Source: Levilactobacillus namurensis DSM 19117 | GTDB taxonomy: Bacteria > Bacillota > Bacilli > Lactobacillales > Lactobacillaceae | Assembly: GCF_001434785.1 (NCBI RefSeq) | Contig: NZ_AZDT01000010.1 | Location: forward strand, 62,001 to 126,000 | Reading direction: 5' to 3' | DNA length: 64,000 nt | Part shown: positions 25,733-33,833 of the stretch, piece after piece | Position numbering within the stretch: the stretch's first letter is position 1 | Layout of the letters: every line of letters starts with the position of its first letter | Program-made: the position numbers and the translations under genes | Notes under the pieces: model-generated | Told to the model about the DNA's origin: nothing | The model's input: the letters and a program-made list of their open reading frames with translations, nothing else | Databases searched by the model: none

Positions 25733-28138
25733 CTACATAAAATTCATTGGTTCGGGATCAATGGTAATCGTTAATCCCCGTTGGGCTTTTTGTGCCCCCT
25801 GACGAATCTGTTCCAAGACCGCTTTTAACCGCGGCTCGTGCTTATACTTAATCACAACTTGATAATAATACTTCCGTTTGACCCGCGCAATCGCCTTGGG
25901 CGTAGGTCCCAAAATAATCGCCTGGTCACTGAGGCCTTGTCGCAACACGTCCACGATCTGATACATGGCTTTCGCCGCGACGGGTTCCTCTTCATGGCTA
26001 GCCGTCACTTGCACCGCATAATAGTACGGTGGGTAATTCCCCTGATGGCGCATATGCATCTCCGTGACGAAGAAGCGCTCGTAGTCTTGACTTTGGGCCA
26101 GTTGAATCGCGTAATGTTCCGGATTAAAGGTCTGAATAAATACCTCTCCCGGTTTTTCCGCACGGCCGGCCCGACCACTGACCTGCGTCAGGAGTTGAAA
26201 GGTCCGCTCACTAGCCCGGAAGTCTGGCAACCCCAGCGCCGTATCGGCATTCAGAACACCCACTAGGGTCACGTTCGGGAAGTCCAAGCCCTTCGCAATC
26301 ATCTGAGTCCCCAACAAGATGTCCGCCTGGTGCTGTCCGAACTGCTTCAAGAGGCGCTCGTGGGCGCCCTTCCGCCGGGTCGAATCAACGTCCATTCGTA
26401 AGATTCGAGCAGCCGGTAACTTAGCCTGCAAGGCTTTTTCAACCTTCTGCGTCCCGGTTCCATAATACCGAATCTTGCGGCTCTGACAGTTAGGACAGAT
26501 TCGGGGGATGGGTTCTTCGTGGCCACAATAATGGCACTTCATGCTGTGCGTATCCATGTGGAGCGTTAGTGAAATATCACAGTTGGGACACTTCAACACA
26601 AACCCGCAGTCCCGACACATCATAAACGACGAATATCCCCGTCGGTTCAGCATCAACACAACTTGTTCTTGGCGATCAAGGCGGGTCTGGATGGCTTCTA
26701 AGAGTTCCGGTGAGAAATCACCGTCCCCATTTTCCTTCAAAGCCTCCCGCATATCCACGATATGGACCGTGGGAAGCGGGTGGTCGTTGACTCGGTGTGC
26801 GAGGGCCAAGCGGGTATACAACCCCTTTGCTGCTCGCGCCCGGGTCTCCAAAGACGGTGTGGCGCTCCCCAGCACCACTGGCGCTTGGTGAAACTTTCCG
26901 CGCCAGATGGCCACGTCACGGGCGTGGTACCGGGGATTTTCATCTTGTTTATAACTGGTTTCGTGTTCCTCATCCATGATAATGATGCCAATATCATGCA
27001 AGGGGGCAAACACGGCTGAGCGCGCTCCTACAACGACTGTCGCCTCTCCCCGGTCGATACGACGCCATTCATCGTACTGTTCGCCCTTCGACAAGCCACT
27101 ATGCAATACCGCAACTTGATGGCCGAACCGGGACTTGACCCGGTTGGTCATTTGCGGCGTCAGGGCAATCTCGGGAACCAGCATTAACGCGGTACGGCCC
27201 AGGGCTAAGGCCTTAGCAATACTTTGTAGGTAGACCTCCGTCTTACCGCTTCCCGTGACCCCTTCAACTAAGAAGGTCTGCTGCCGATGTTCTACCATGG
27301 CCGCGTCAATCGCATCGACGGCGGTCTGTTGTTCGGCATTCAACGTCAAGGGATGAGTCGGGGGAACGGGTTGTTGAAACGGGTCCCGGTAAACTTCGAG
27401 GGCCTGCTTAGTTGCCCACCCTTTTGCCACCGCCGTCCGGATAACTTCCGCACTGACGCCGGCATCACGACCCACTTGTGCTTGAGCAACGGGCGTGGTC
27501 CCCATCGTCTGTAGATACGCCAGTAACTGGGCCTGCTTCGGAGCACGTTTAGCTACCGTCGCTTGAATCTCTTGCAACTTCACTGTTGGCAATGCCGGCA
27601 GAATGGCTGGAGTGGTCTTAACGGTGGCCTTATCCTGGACATCGTAAGTTACCGTCACCTTACCCGCCCGCCGTAGTTTTAGCAATCCAGCCAGCGTCTC
27701 ATCGGGCAACTTGCTGACATCGAAGGCCCGCGATGAACTATCTGGAAAGTATTGCGCGCGTTCAGCCGCTGAAATCTTATCGGTCGGCTGAACGAACCGT
27801 TCCACAGACGCCTTCAGCAGGTTGGGCAACATGGTTTGGATGCACGTGATCCGAAACGCATAGGTCGTGGTCGCCAGCCAATCTGCGAGCTGCCAAAGTT
27901 CTGCGTTCAAGACGGGGGCCAAATCCAAGACGGCTGCAATGGGCTTCAACTGCCCGTCGTACTGGCTCTGATTACTGATTCCCACGACAAAGCCGGAAAC
28001 GACCCGGTGACCGAACGGGACCGTGACCCGCATCCCCGGTTCCACCTGATCTTGAAACTGTTCCGGAATCGCATAAGAATACGGTTCATTTGTTTGCATG
28101 GTTGGTACATCAACTAAGACCTGCGCGATTTGGGCCAT
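25733..28138 (-). CDS. priA: Primosomal protein N' (replication restart helicase PriA)
   Basis: Reloads the replication machinery at collapsed forks. The 801-residue protein has an N-terminal DNA-binding domain (about 1-260), Walker A GVTGSGKTEVYL, the DEEH box in IIMDEEHETSYKQ, four CxxC-type zinc pairs between MCRDCGFVLKCPNC and RICPNC, and the helicase C-terminal motif QVSGRAGRAEKPG. The ATG at 28138 has GAGGTG upstream; a start 15 codons earlier overlaps coaBC and lacks support. Confidence 0.97.
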   Translation of the reverse strand: MAQIAQVLVDVPTMQTNEPYSYAIPEQFQDQVEPGMRVTVPFGHRVVSGFVVGISNQSQYDGQLKPIAAVLDLAPVLNAELWQLADWLATTTYAFRITCIQTMLPNLLKASVERFVQPTDKISAAERAQYFPDSSSRAFDVSKLPDETLAGLLKLRRAGKVTVTYDVQDKATVKTTPAILPALPTVKLQEIQATVAKRAPKQAQLLAYLQTMGTTPVAQAQVGRDAGVSAEVIRTAVAKGWATKQALEVYRDPFQQPVPPTHPLTLNAEQQTAVDAIDAAMVEHRQQTFLVEGVTGSGKTEVYLQSIAKALALGRTALMLVPEIALTPQMTNRVKSRFGHQVAVLHSGLSKGEQYDEWRRIDRGEATVVVGARSAVFAPLHDIGIIIMDEEHETSYKQDENPRYHARDVAIWRGKFHQAPVVLGSATPSLETRARAAKGLYTRLALAHRVNDHPLPTVHIVDMREALKENGDGDFSPELLEAIQTRLDRQEQVVLMLNRRGYSSFMMCRDCGFVLKCPNCDISLTLHMDTHSMKCHYCGHEEPIPRICPNCQSRKIRYYGTGTQKVEKALQAKLPAARILRMDVDSTRRKGAHERLLKQFGQHQADILLGTQMIAKGLDFPNVTLVGVLNADTALGLPDFRASERTFQLLTQVSGRAGRAEKPGEVFIQTFNPEHYAIQLAQSQDYERFFVTEMHMRHQGNYPPYYYAVQVTASHEEEPVAAKAMYQIVDVLRQGLSDQAIILGPTPKAIARVKRKYYYQVVIKYKHEPRLKAVLEQIRQGAQKAQRGLTITIDPEPMNFM

Positions 28139-28148
28139 CCCGTTCACC

Positions 28149-29357
28149 TCATTTCTTTGCGAACAACTTTGCGACCTGTTCAATCAACCGTTCACCGATT
28201 ACTCGTTTGGATGCGACCGGCGTCTGCTGACTAGTCCCATCAGCAAAGAGAAAGGTCACTTGATTATTGTCTCCGTTAAAGCCGATATCCGCTCGTGAGA
28301 CGTCATTAGCGGCCAGCATATCTAAATGCTTGTGGCGTAATTTCTGACGGCCATTTTTAAGCAATTCCTGGGTCTCAGCGGCAAAGCCCACCACGACCTG
28401 GTCCGCCTGCTTCATCGGCGCGACCGTCTTCAAAATATCCGGTGTCTTTTTCAAGGTCAGCGTTAATTCATCGTTATCCGCCGTCTTCTTAATCTTTTGC
28501 GTCGCGGCAGTCAACGGTTGGAAATCTGCAACGGCCGCGGCCATGATCAACGCATCGGCCTGCGGGAACCGTGACGTTACGGCGTCTGCTAACTCCTGGG
28601 TACTCTCAATGGGGACCACGGTCACGCCACGGGGAACGGTCAGGGCGGTTGGCGCCGTGATCAACGTCACGGTCGCTCCAGCCCGTTGCGCCGCCGCTGC
28701 GACCGCATATCCCATCTTGCCAGAAGAATCGTTAGTCAGGAACCGGACCGGATCTAACCGTTCTCGAGTCCCTCCCGCCGTCACTAGGATCCGTTTGCCC
28801 GTTAAATCAACGGTCGGTGCCGTGAGTTGCGCCAACTGGGCCACAATCTCGGCTGGCTCTAAGAAGCGGCCTTGGCCCTGATATCCTTCGGCTAACGCAC
28901 CCGTGGCCGGTGTCAGAACCGTAACGCCGTCATCGATTAACCGCTGCCGGTTACGTTGCGTTGCGGCCGCCTGCCACATGTGGCTGTTCATCGCCGGTAC
29001 CACGACTTTGGGCGCCGCCGTCGCCAACCAGGTGGCACTCGCCACGTCATCAGCTAACCCGTTAGCGAATTGCGCCATTAAATTAGCAGACGCTGGCGCC
29101 GCTAAGGCCAATTCGGTCCAATCAGCCAACTCAACGTGGTCGATCTGCCCATCGGCTTGCCACCATCCCTGGTCCGTCAAGACGGGATGCTTAGTCAAAG
29201 TAGCGAACGTTTCCGCCGTAATGAACCGACTCGCCGCTGCCGTTAAGACGACTCGTATCTGGGCACCTGCACGCTGTAGCGCACGTGCTAAGGTGGCGGC
29301 TTTATAACTCGCCACGCTACCACTGACCGTTAACGTCACATGTTTATCCTGAAGCAT
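28149..29357 (-). CDS. coaBC: Bifunctional phosphopantothenoylcysteine decarboxylase/synthetase CoaBC
   Basis: Makes 4'-phosphopantetheine from phosphopantothenate and cysteine in CoA synthesis. The N-terminal FMN-dependent CoaC half has the substrate loop VVPAMNSHMW and ASANLMAQFANGLADD. The C-terminal CoaB half (about 190-402) has VTAGGTRERLDPVRFLTND and the KIKK signature. The ATG has AAAGGAGG upstream. It lies 70 bases from rpoZ across a terminator, so readthrough or a separate promoter must supply it. Confidence 0.97.
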   Translation of the reverse strand: MLQDKHVTLTVSGSVASYKAATLARALQRAGAQIRVVLTAAASRFITAETFATLTKHPVLTDQGWWQADGQIDHVELADWTELALAAPASANLMAQFANGLADDVASATWLATAAPKVVVPAMNSHMWQAAATQRNRQRLIDDGVTVLTPATGALAEGYQGQGRFLEPAEIVAQLAQLTAPTVDLTGKRILVTAGGTRERLDPVRFLTNDSSGKMGYAVAAAAQRAGATVTLITAPTALTVPRGVTVVPIESTQELADAVTSRFPQADALIMAAAVADFQPLTAATQKIKKTADNDELTLTLKKTPDILKTVAPMKQADQVVVGFAAETQELLKNGRQKLRHKHLDMLAANDVSRADIGFNGDNNQVTFLFADGTSQQTPVASKRVIGERLIEQVAKLFAKK

Positions 29358-29378
29358 TACAAACCTCCTTTTCTGACT

Positions 29379-29409
29379 AAAAAGGCCAGATTACCTACTG
29401 GCAACCTGG
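29379..29409 (-). terminator. Terminator after rpoZ
   Basis: A 10-bp stem (29409-29400 with 29395-29386, two G-U pairs) with loop AGTA, then CCTTTTT on the minus strand. Confidence 0.75.
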
Positions 29410-29427
29410 TCTATCCTAGCACCCAAC

Positions 29428-29643
29428 TTAGGCGTTTAAATCTTTTTCGTCTGGATCAATCATCAAAGCCCCGGCCGCAATTTCTTCTAAGGCCCGGCCG
29501 ATGGTCTTCGGCGACTTGTACTCCGTTAACAGTGGCTTAGCACCCGCGTCCAATTCATGGGCCCGCTTGCTAGCCAACATAATCAATGAATACCGTGAAT
29601 CCACTTGCGCTAATAAATCATCAACTGAAGGATATAATAGCAT
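29428..29643 (-). CDS. rpoZ: RNA polymerase omega subunit
   Basis: A 71-residue omega subunit that helps assemble RNA polymerase. The segment [17 protein letters not shown] matches the conserved core that contacts the beta-prime subunit, and EEIAAG lies near the C-terminus. It follows gmk by three bases, the usual gmk-rpoZ pair. Confidence 0.96.
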   Translation of the reverse strand: MLLYPSVDDLLAQVDSRYSLIMLASKRAHELDAGAKPLLTEYKSPKTIGRALEEIAAGALMIDPDEKDLNA

Positions 29644-29646
29644 TGT

Positions 29647-30261
29647 TTATTCGTCTCCAATCATCTGTTCGTAATCCGGCATGACCCGGGTCACCCGTAA
29701 CCGTTCACTGCGAATGATCATCTGAATCCGTTCGACCGCGTTGCTGACTTCGTCGTTCACCACGGCGTAATCGTAGTTGCGCATCATCCGAATCTCACCC
29801 ACAGCCTTTTTAATCCGCTTATTGATCACGTCCATGGCATCGGTGCCCCGACCAATTAAGCGGTGCTTTAATTCCATTAAATCAGGGGGCGTCAGGAAAA
29901 CGAAGACGGCATCGGGACAATTGGCCCGAACTTGCATCGCACCATTGACTTCGATTTCCAAGAAGACGTCTTTCCCTTGATCAAGGGTCTCATTAACATA
30001 TTTTAACGGGGTACCATAGTAGTTGTCAACATACTTGGCGTACTCTAACATCTCGCCGTTCCGAATGTTTTCTTCAAACTCTTCTTTAGAGACAAAGTAG
30101 TAATCGACCCCGTTCACTTCACCCTTACGGGGTTTACGAGTTGTCATCGAAATTGAGTAAGAGAAGTCCGTATTGCCCGTTTCAAAAAGCGCCTTCCGTA
30201 CCGTTCCCTTACCGACTCCCGAAGGACCCGAGAGCACAATGAGCATTCCACGTTTCGCCAT
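29647..30261 (-). CDS. gmk: Guanylate kinase
   Basis: Phosphorylates GMP to GDP. The 204-residue protein has P-loop GPSGVGKGT (about 11-19), the GMP-binding [22 protein letters not shown] and [21 protein letters not shown] lies upstream of the ATG. It heads the gmk-rpoZ operon and is divergent from the SOS-box gene at 30474; I could not find a convincing promoter of its own. Confidence 0.98.
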   Translation of the reverse strand: MAKRGMLIVLSGPSGVGKGTVRKALFETGNTDFSYSISMTTRKPRKGEVNGVDYYFVSKEEFEENIRNGEMLEYAKYVDNYYGTPLKYVNETLDQGKDVFLEIEVNGAMQVRANCPDAVFVFLTPPDLMELKHRLIGRGTDAMDVINKRIKKAVGEIRMMRNYDYAVVNDEVSNAVERIQMIIRSERLRVTRVMPDYEQMIGDE

Positions 30262-30412
30262 TGTCTAAAAATCCCTTCATTAATTAAATTCTGGCCGGTT
30301 CACCTTACCCGGCAATTCTACAATTCTATAGGTTACTATATTACCACTCTTTACCACTCGATGGCAGGATTCCCGGCCGAAAACTGAGAAAAAACTTCCG
30401 TTCAGAAAAAGC

Positions 30413-30441
30413 TTGCAATCTTGAACGTGTGTTCGTATAAT
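30413..30441 (+). promoter_or_regulatory. Promoter of the 30474 gene
   Basis: TTGCAA (30413-30418), exactly 17 bases, then a perfect TATAAT (30436-30441). It overlaps a LexA-like box in the spacer, so repressor binding would block polymerase. Confidence 0.88.
30422..30435. promoter_or_regulatory. LexA/DinR-like SOS box 1
   Basis: TGAACGTGTGTTCG is an inverted repeat GAAC-N4-GTTC. It matches 12 of 14 positions of the Bacillus DinR consensus CGAACRNRYGTTYC as I recall it. It lies between the -35 and -10 of the promoter. Confidence 0.72.
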
Positions 30442-30448
30442 AAAAATA

Positions 30449-30462
30449 CAAACAAATGTTCG
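30449..30462. promoter_or_regulatory. LexA/DinR-like SOS box 2
   Basis: CAAACAAATGTTCG matches 12 of 14 positions of the same consensus. It starts 27 bases after box 1, in the region of the transcription start and just before the Shine-Dalgarno sequence. Two boxes around one promoter fit a tightly repressed SOS gene. Confidence 0.6.
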
Positions 30463-30473
30463 AGGTGATCAGC

Positions 30474-30806
30474 ATGCAAAACTCAACTGCCCGGCGATTC
30501 GCCAACCTATCCAATCAAGTCGCCACTATCTATCAAGAATTCTTTGGTGAACTTCCTCTGATTGATGGTCAAGTGGTCTATCCCCAGATGCCTGAATTTC
30601 AACTCACTTATTTTCTTGACCAGGCTGTGACCCGCCATTACCGGGTTCAACTTCAATTCAAAGCTGCCCCGAACGTTGCCCCAATGACCGTCAGTGGCTT
30701 CCTGCAAACGGATGCTGCTCAGCACATGATTCTGCGGTCTACGTCTTTAACGACCATCGTCACCCCAACGATGCTTCGTTCGGTGCAACGCGTCCACCTT
30801 CATTAA
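30474..30806 (+). CDS. Unknown 110-residue protein, probably SOS-induced
   Basis: I do not recognise this protein. The ATG at 30474 has GAGGTG 7 bases upstream; a start six codons earlier would lie inside SOS box 2. It is soluble-looking, with no signal peptide, membrane segment or cysteine. It has an N-terminal helix-like part (ARRFANLSNQVATIYQEFF), a middle rich in aromatic residues and hydrophobic beta-like segments (HYRVQLQFKA, PMTVSGFL), and a short basic C-terminus ending RVHLH. It stands alone, with a strong promoter, two LexA-like boxes and its own terminator, next to a surface-protein gene. A role in the DNA-damage response, for example as a division or nuclease inhibitor, is guesswork from regulation only. 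Confidence 0.75.
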   Translation: MQNSTARRFANLSNQVATIYQEFFGELPLIDGQVVYPQMPEFQLTYFLDQAVTRHYRVQLQFKAAPNVAPMTVSGFLQTDAAQHMILRSTSLTTIVTPTMLRSVQRVHLH

Positions 30807-30825
30807 TTCAATTCATCATGACACC

Positions 30826-30878
30826 AATCCGCCCTAACCAATCTGACGCAAGCCAAACTGGTTAGAGCGGATTTTTTG
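30826..30878 (+). terminator. Terminator after the 30474 gene
   Basis: AATCCGC..CTAACCA (30826-30840) pairs with TGGTTAG.GCGGATT, with a single mismatch, and runs into TTTTTT. Confidence 0.85.
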
Positions 30879-30927
30879 AACACCTTATCAATAAGAATGT
30901 TGTTAAACCAATCTTTTTAACGTCTGC

Positions 30928-33636
30928 TTAGGAACGGTTCCGACGCCATTGCAGATAGCTGAGGGTGCCGCCTAGAAGGAGAAGACCCCCAAACAATACC
31001 GCCACAGTCCTTTGCTCACTGGTCTGTGGCAGACGACTAACTCCAGCTGAACTACGATGATGGATCGGATGTGATTCGCGCGCCGTACCACGGTCACCAC
31101 TCACCGACCCAACTCCGGAACCATCAGCGCCACCATTTACTGTGGTGTCAGTATGTGATGCCCGACTCGACGGCGTCACGCCTGGTGTTTTAGTAGTCGT
31201 ACTCGTTGTGGGTTGCGAGCTGGAGTTACCAGTCGTTTCTGTACTGGTAACTATTTCCGATGAACTCAATTCACTGGAACTGATTACCGGCGGAACCGTA
31301 CTCGACGAGTTGGTAACGCTTGAAGAACTGGCAACACTTGAAGAACTTGACGATGAGTCCGCTTCATTATTCGGAGATGTTGGCGTACCTGCAGGGGCAT
31401 CTTGAACCGTCACTGTTACAGGAACGGTCTGCCCTGTGGCAATCGTAAATGAGTGAGTTCGGTGGGCAATGTTTTTATCTAACTGATAACCCTCAGGGGC
31501 AACCGTTTCAACAAACTGATAGTTGCCTACTGGCAGGTTTGTCACCTTGACTTGACCATTGGCTGCGGTCGTGACCGTCGTTTCCGGCTGATAATCGACG
31601 TACACACCTTGTTCATTTTGCTCCTGCAACTTAAAGACCGCACCCGGTAAGCGTTTTGCTGCATCCGTCGCGTCTTCTTTTATTAGAATGGCACTGCCCG
31701 TGGCCTTAGGTGGTGTCTTAGTCTTAACATCCTTCATGATGACCTTCTGAACAGCGGTCACCCCAGCTGTGATCGTAAAGGGCTGACCGTCTGCATTCTT
31801 GTCATAGCCTTCCGGTGCCTGTGTTTCGACAAACTGATAGTCCCCACCTGATAATCCCGCAACCGTGATCTGTCCTTGGGCATCGGTAACCAGGTCTGTT
31901 TTATCAGCCACGTCTTGATAATGACCGTTAACTAATCGTTGTAATTTAAACGTTGCCCCGGGTAAGACTGCATTGGACGCCGCGTCAATCTTAGTCAACA
32001 TGGCGCTGCCCTGATTGGCCGCAGGCGTTTTGGTATCCTCCACCGTCACTGCCTGATGGTCCTTAGATCCCGCTGTGATGGTGAAATCAGCCGTTGGTTT
32101 CTGGCTTTTAACATACCCCGTTGGCGGCGTAACTTCTGTAAAGTGGTAGGTTCCAGCACTCAATCCCGTAACATTAAGCTGTCCGCTAGCGTCCGTAGTC
32201 AACGTCGTTTTATTGGTAACGTCCTGATAACTCTCACCCGTCTTCTTCTGCAAACTGAAGACAGCTCCAGCTAGTGCTTGCTTACTGGTTGCGTCCACCT
32301 TCGTGAGCGTCACACTTCCCTGATTGTCGACTGGTTTCTGCTGATCCTTAGCCGTCACTGTCTGGTGAACCGGTGCAGTATTGGGAGAAATCACAAATGG
32401 AAGGGGCGTGGTATCCAATTGATAACCATCTGGCGCCTTAGTTTCCACGTACTCATACTCGCCTATTGATAATCCGCTAGAGGTCTGTCCATTATGATCA
32501 GTAGTCAGATTTGACTGAGAGACCCTGTCATACTTTTTCGTTGCGGTATTATATTCTCTTAGCTCATAAACAGCACCAGGCAGAACTTTCGCTGGGTCAT
32601 CCGCATCAACTTTGGTTAAGGTAACTGAGCCCCGGTAACCACCACCTACGTTGCCCTTACCACCCCAGCCAATATCTTTATGATCGTTTCCATACACGGG
32701 ATTGCTACTGGTCGACCCGCTACCTGTATTACCGGCGGTACCACTAGTCGACGTGAGATCCGCATAATTGGAGAAGTACCCCGCTGTAGCCGTCCCAAGT
32801 TGGTCATATTTAGGCGTCGTAGTATACGTTAAAGAAATCTTCTGAGTCACATGTTTCAAGATGAACGTAATCTCTGAACCTTCGGACGTTACCGTCGGCG
32901 TGACCTCAGCAATATTATTGCCATCCGCATCTTGTGCATGTGCACTCACGCTTTTAGGGCCATCAAAGGTTAAATTGCCATCAAGGTCATCTTTGATCGT
33001 CACATCCCCCAAATCTTTACGATCCGGGTTGATGACTAATTGCCAGACCACTGTATCAGGAATTGAACCCGTATATGTAGAATTATCCGGGACCCAGCCT
33101 CCCTTCGCAATTATCTGATGACCAGCACTTGGATCCGTCGTATCTTTTTGCGTCCCCGAAACGGTAAACGAAATTTCACCTGCCCGTCCCACGTTCGTCT
33201 GGGCTAATTGGTCATTAAAGGTGATCGTGCCGGTTTGCAAAGCATCCTCTGCTGTAGACGCTTGCGCGTTGAATTTCCCAACGGTTTGCTTACTGCCTAC
33301 ACTGGTCACATCGAAGCCCAAAGAACCATGTGTAGAAGTCTTCGGCATAGTCACCGTAGCGGTGTCTCCAGCAGAAACCTTTTGATGATCATCAATCGAC
33401 CAATCATATGTTAACTGGTAATAATTTCCAGCGGTTAACAGGGTTTTCCCACTCTGGTAATCCTGGGTAATGTCAACATACTGGCCATCAATGGCCTCTT
33501 CAACCTTTACCGGCGCATCCAACCCCTTCGTAACACCAGTAATATCTTGTGCGTAGGCCCCCACTGGCGAGCCAGTCAAAATCGCCAGAATCCCCACAAC
33601 TGCCATCATCATTAACCATAACAATCTTTTCCTCAT
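30928..33636 (-). CDS. LPQTxE-anchored surface protein with four Cna-B/SpaA repeats
   Basis: A 902-residue cell-wall-anchored protein, probably an adhesin or pilin-like subunit. It has a signal peptide (1-29, ending AYA), an N-terminal adhesin-like region (30-330), and four Cna-B/SpaA-type domains at about 335-433, 439-534, 541-636 and 646-745. Each opens with a xLxKxDA segment (for example TLTKVDA) and closes with VETxAPxGY or a variant, as in folds with an internal Lys-Asn isopeptide bond. A Ser/Thr stalk (756-865), LPQTSE (869-874), a hydrophobic segment and RRNRS complete the anchor. LPQTxE is the variant typical of Lactiplantibacillus and relatives. No pilin-specific sortase is nearby, so the housekeeping sortase must anchor it. 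The gene looks A/T-richer than its neighbours, suggesting acquisition. Confidence 0.92.
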   Translation of the reverse strand: MRKRLLWLMMMAVVGILAILTGSPVGAYAQDITGVTKGLDAPVKVEEAIDGQYVDITQDYQSGKTLLTAGNYYQLTYDWSIDDHQKVSAGDTATVTMPKTSTHGSLGFDVTSVGSKQTVGKFNAQASTAEDALQTGTITFNDQLAQTNVGRAGEISFTVSGTQKDTTDPSAGHQIIAKGGWVPDNSTYTGSIPDTVVWQLVINPDRKDLGDVTIKDDLDGNLTFDGPKSVSAHAQDADGNNIAEVTPTVTSEGSEITFILKHVTQKISLTYTTTPKYDQLGTATAGYFSNYADLTSTSGTAGNTGSGSTSSNPVYGNDHKDIGWGGKGNVGGGYRGSVTLTKVDADDPAKVLPGAVYELREYNTATKKYDRVSQSNLTTDHNGQTSSGLSIGEYEYVETKAPDGYQLDTTPLPFVISPNTAPVHQTVTAKDQQKPVDNQGSVTLTKVDATSKQALAGAVFSLQKKTGESYQDVTNKTTLTTDASGQLNVTGLSAGTYHFTEVTPPTGYVKSQKPTADFTITAGSKDHQAVTVEDTKTPAANQGSAMLTKIDAASNAVLPGATFKLQRLVNGHYQDVADKTDLVTDAQGQITVAGLSGGDYQFVETQAPEGYDKNADGQPFTITAGVTAVQKVIMKDVKTKTPPKATGSAILIKEDATDAAKRLPGAVFKLQEQNEQGVYVDYQPETTVTTAANGQVKVTNLPVGNYQFVETVAPEGYQLDKNIAHRTHSFTIATGQTVPVTVTVQDAPAGTPTSPNNEADSSSSSSSVASSSSVTNSSSTVPPVISSSELSSSEIVTSTETTGNSSSQPTTSTTTKTPGVTPSSRASHTDTTVNGGADGSGVGSVSGDRGTARESHPIHHRSSAGVSRLPQTSEQRTVAVLFGGLLLLGGTLSYLQWRRNRS

Positions 33637-33782
33637 TTATGACACCTCTCACTAAAAGTGTAACTAAGATTTACTTTCAGTATACTCCCAAAAGGTAAAT
33701 TGATTAACGCAAAACTAATATATATCCGAAACTTTTTTTGCGAATCACTATTGGGTCGTCAATAACCATAATGATTCATTAC
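33637..33782 (-). other. A/T-rich upstream region of the surface-protein gene
   Basis: The region is markedly A/T-rich. On the minus strand it holds GAGAGGTG as ribosome site and a TATACT (-10) about 45 bases before the start codon. The best -35 candidate, TTAATC at 17 bases, is poor. I see no other gene or repeat here. Confidence 0.4.
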
Positions 33783-33830
33783 AAAAAACGTTCAACATCG
33801 TTAGATAGACTCTAACTGATATTGAACGTT
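33783..33830 (-). terminator. Terminator after recN
   Basis: AACGTTCAA (33787-33795) pairs with TTGAACGTT (33822-33830), with an inner GTTAGA/TCTAAC stem, followed on the minus strand by TTTTTTG. Confidence 0.88.
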
Positions 33831-33833
33831 TAT

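Noticed and set aside
30928-33636. Tandem DNA repeat in the surface-protein gene
   Set aside because: The four Cna-B units are similar in protein but diverged in DNA, so they are domain repeats and not a recent DNA expansion.
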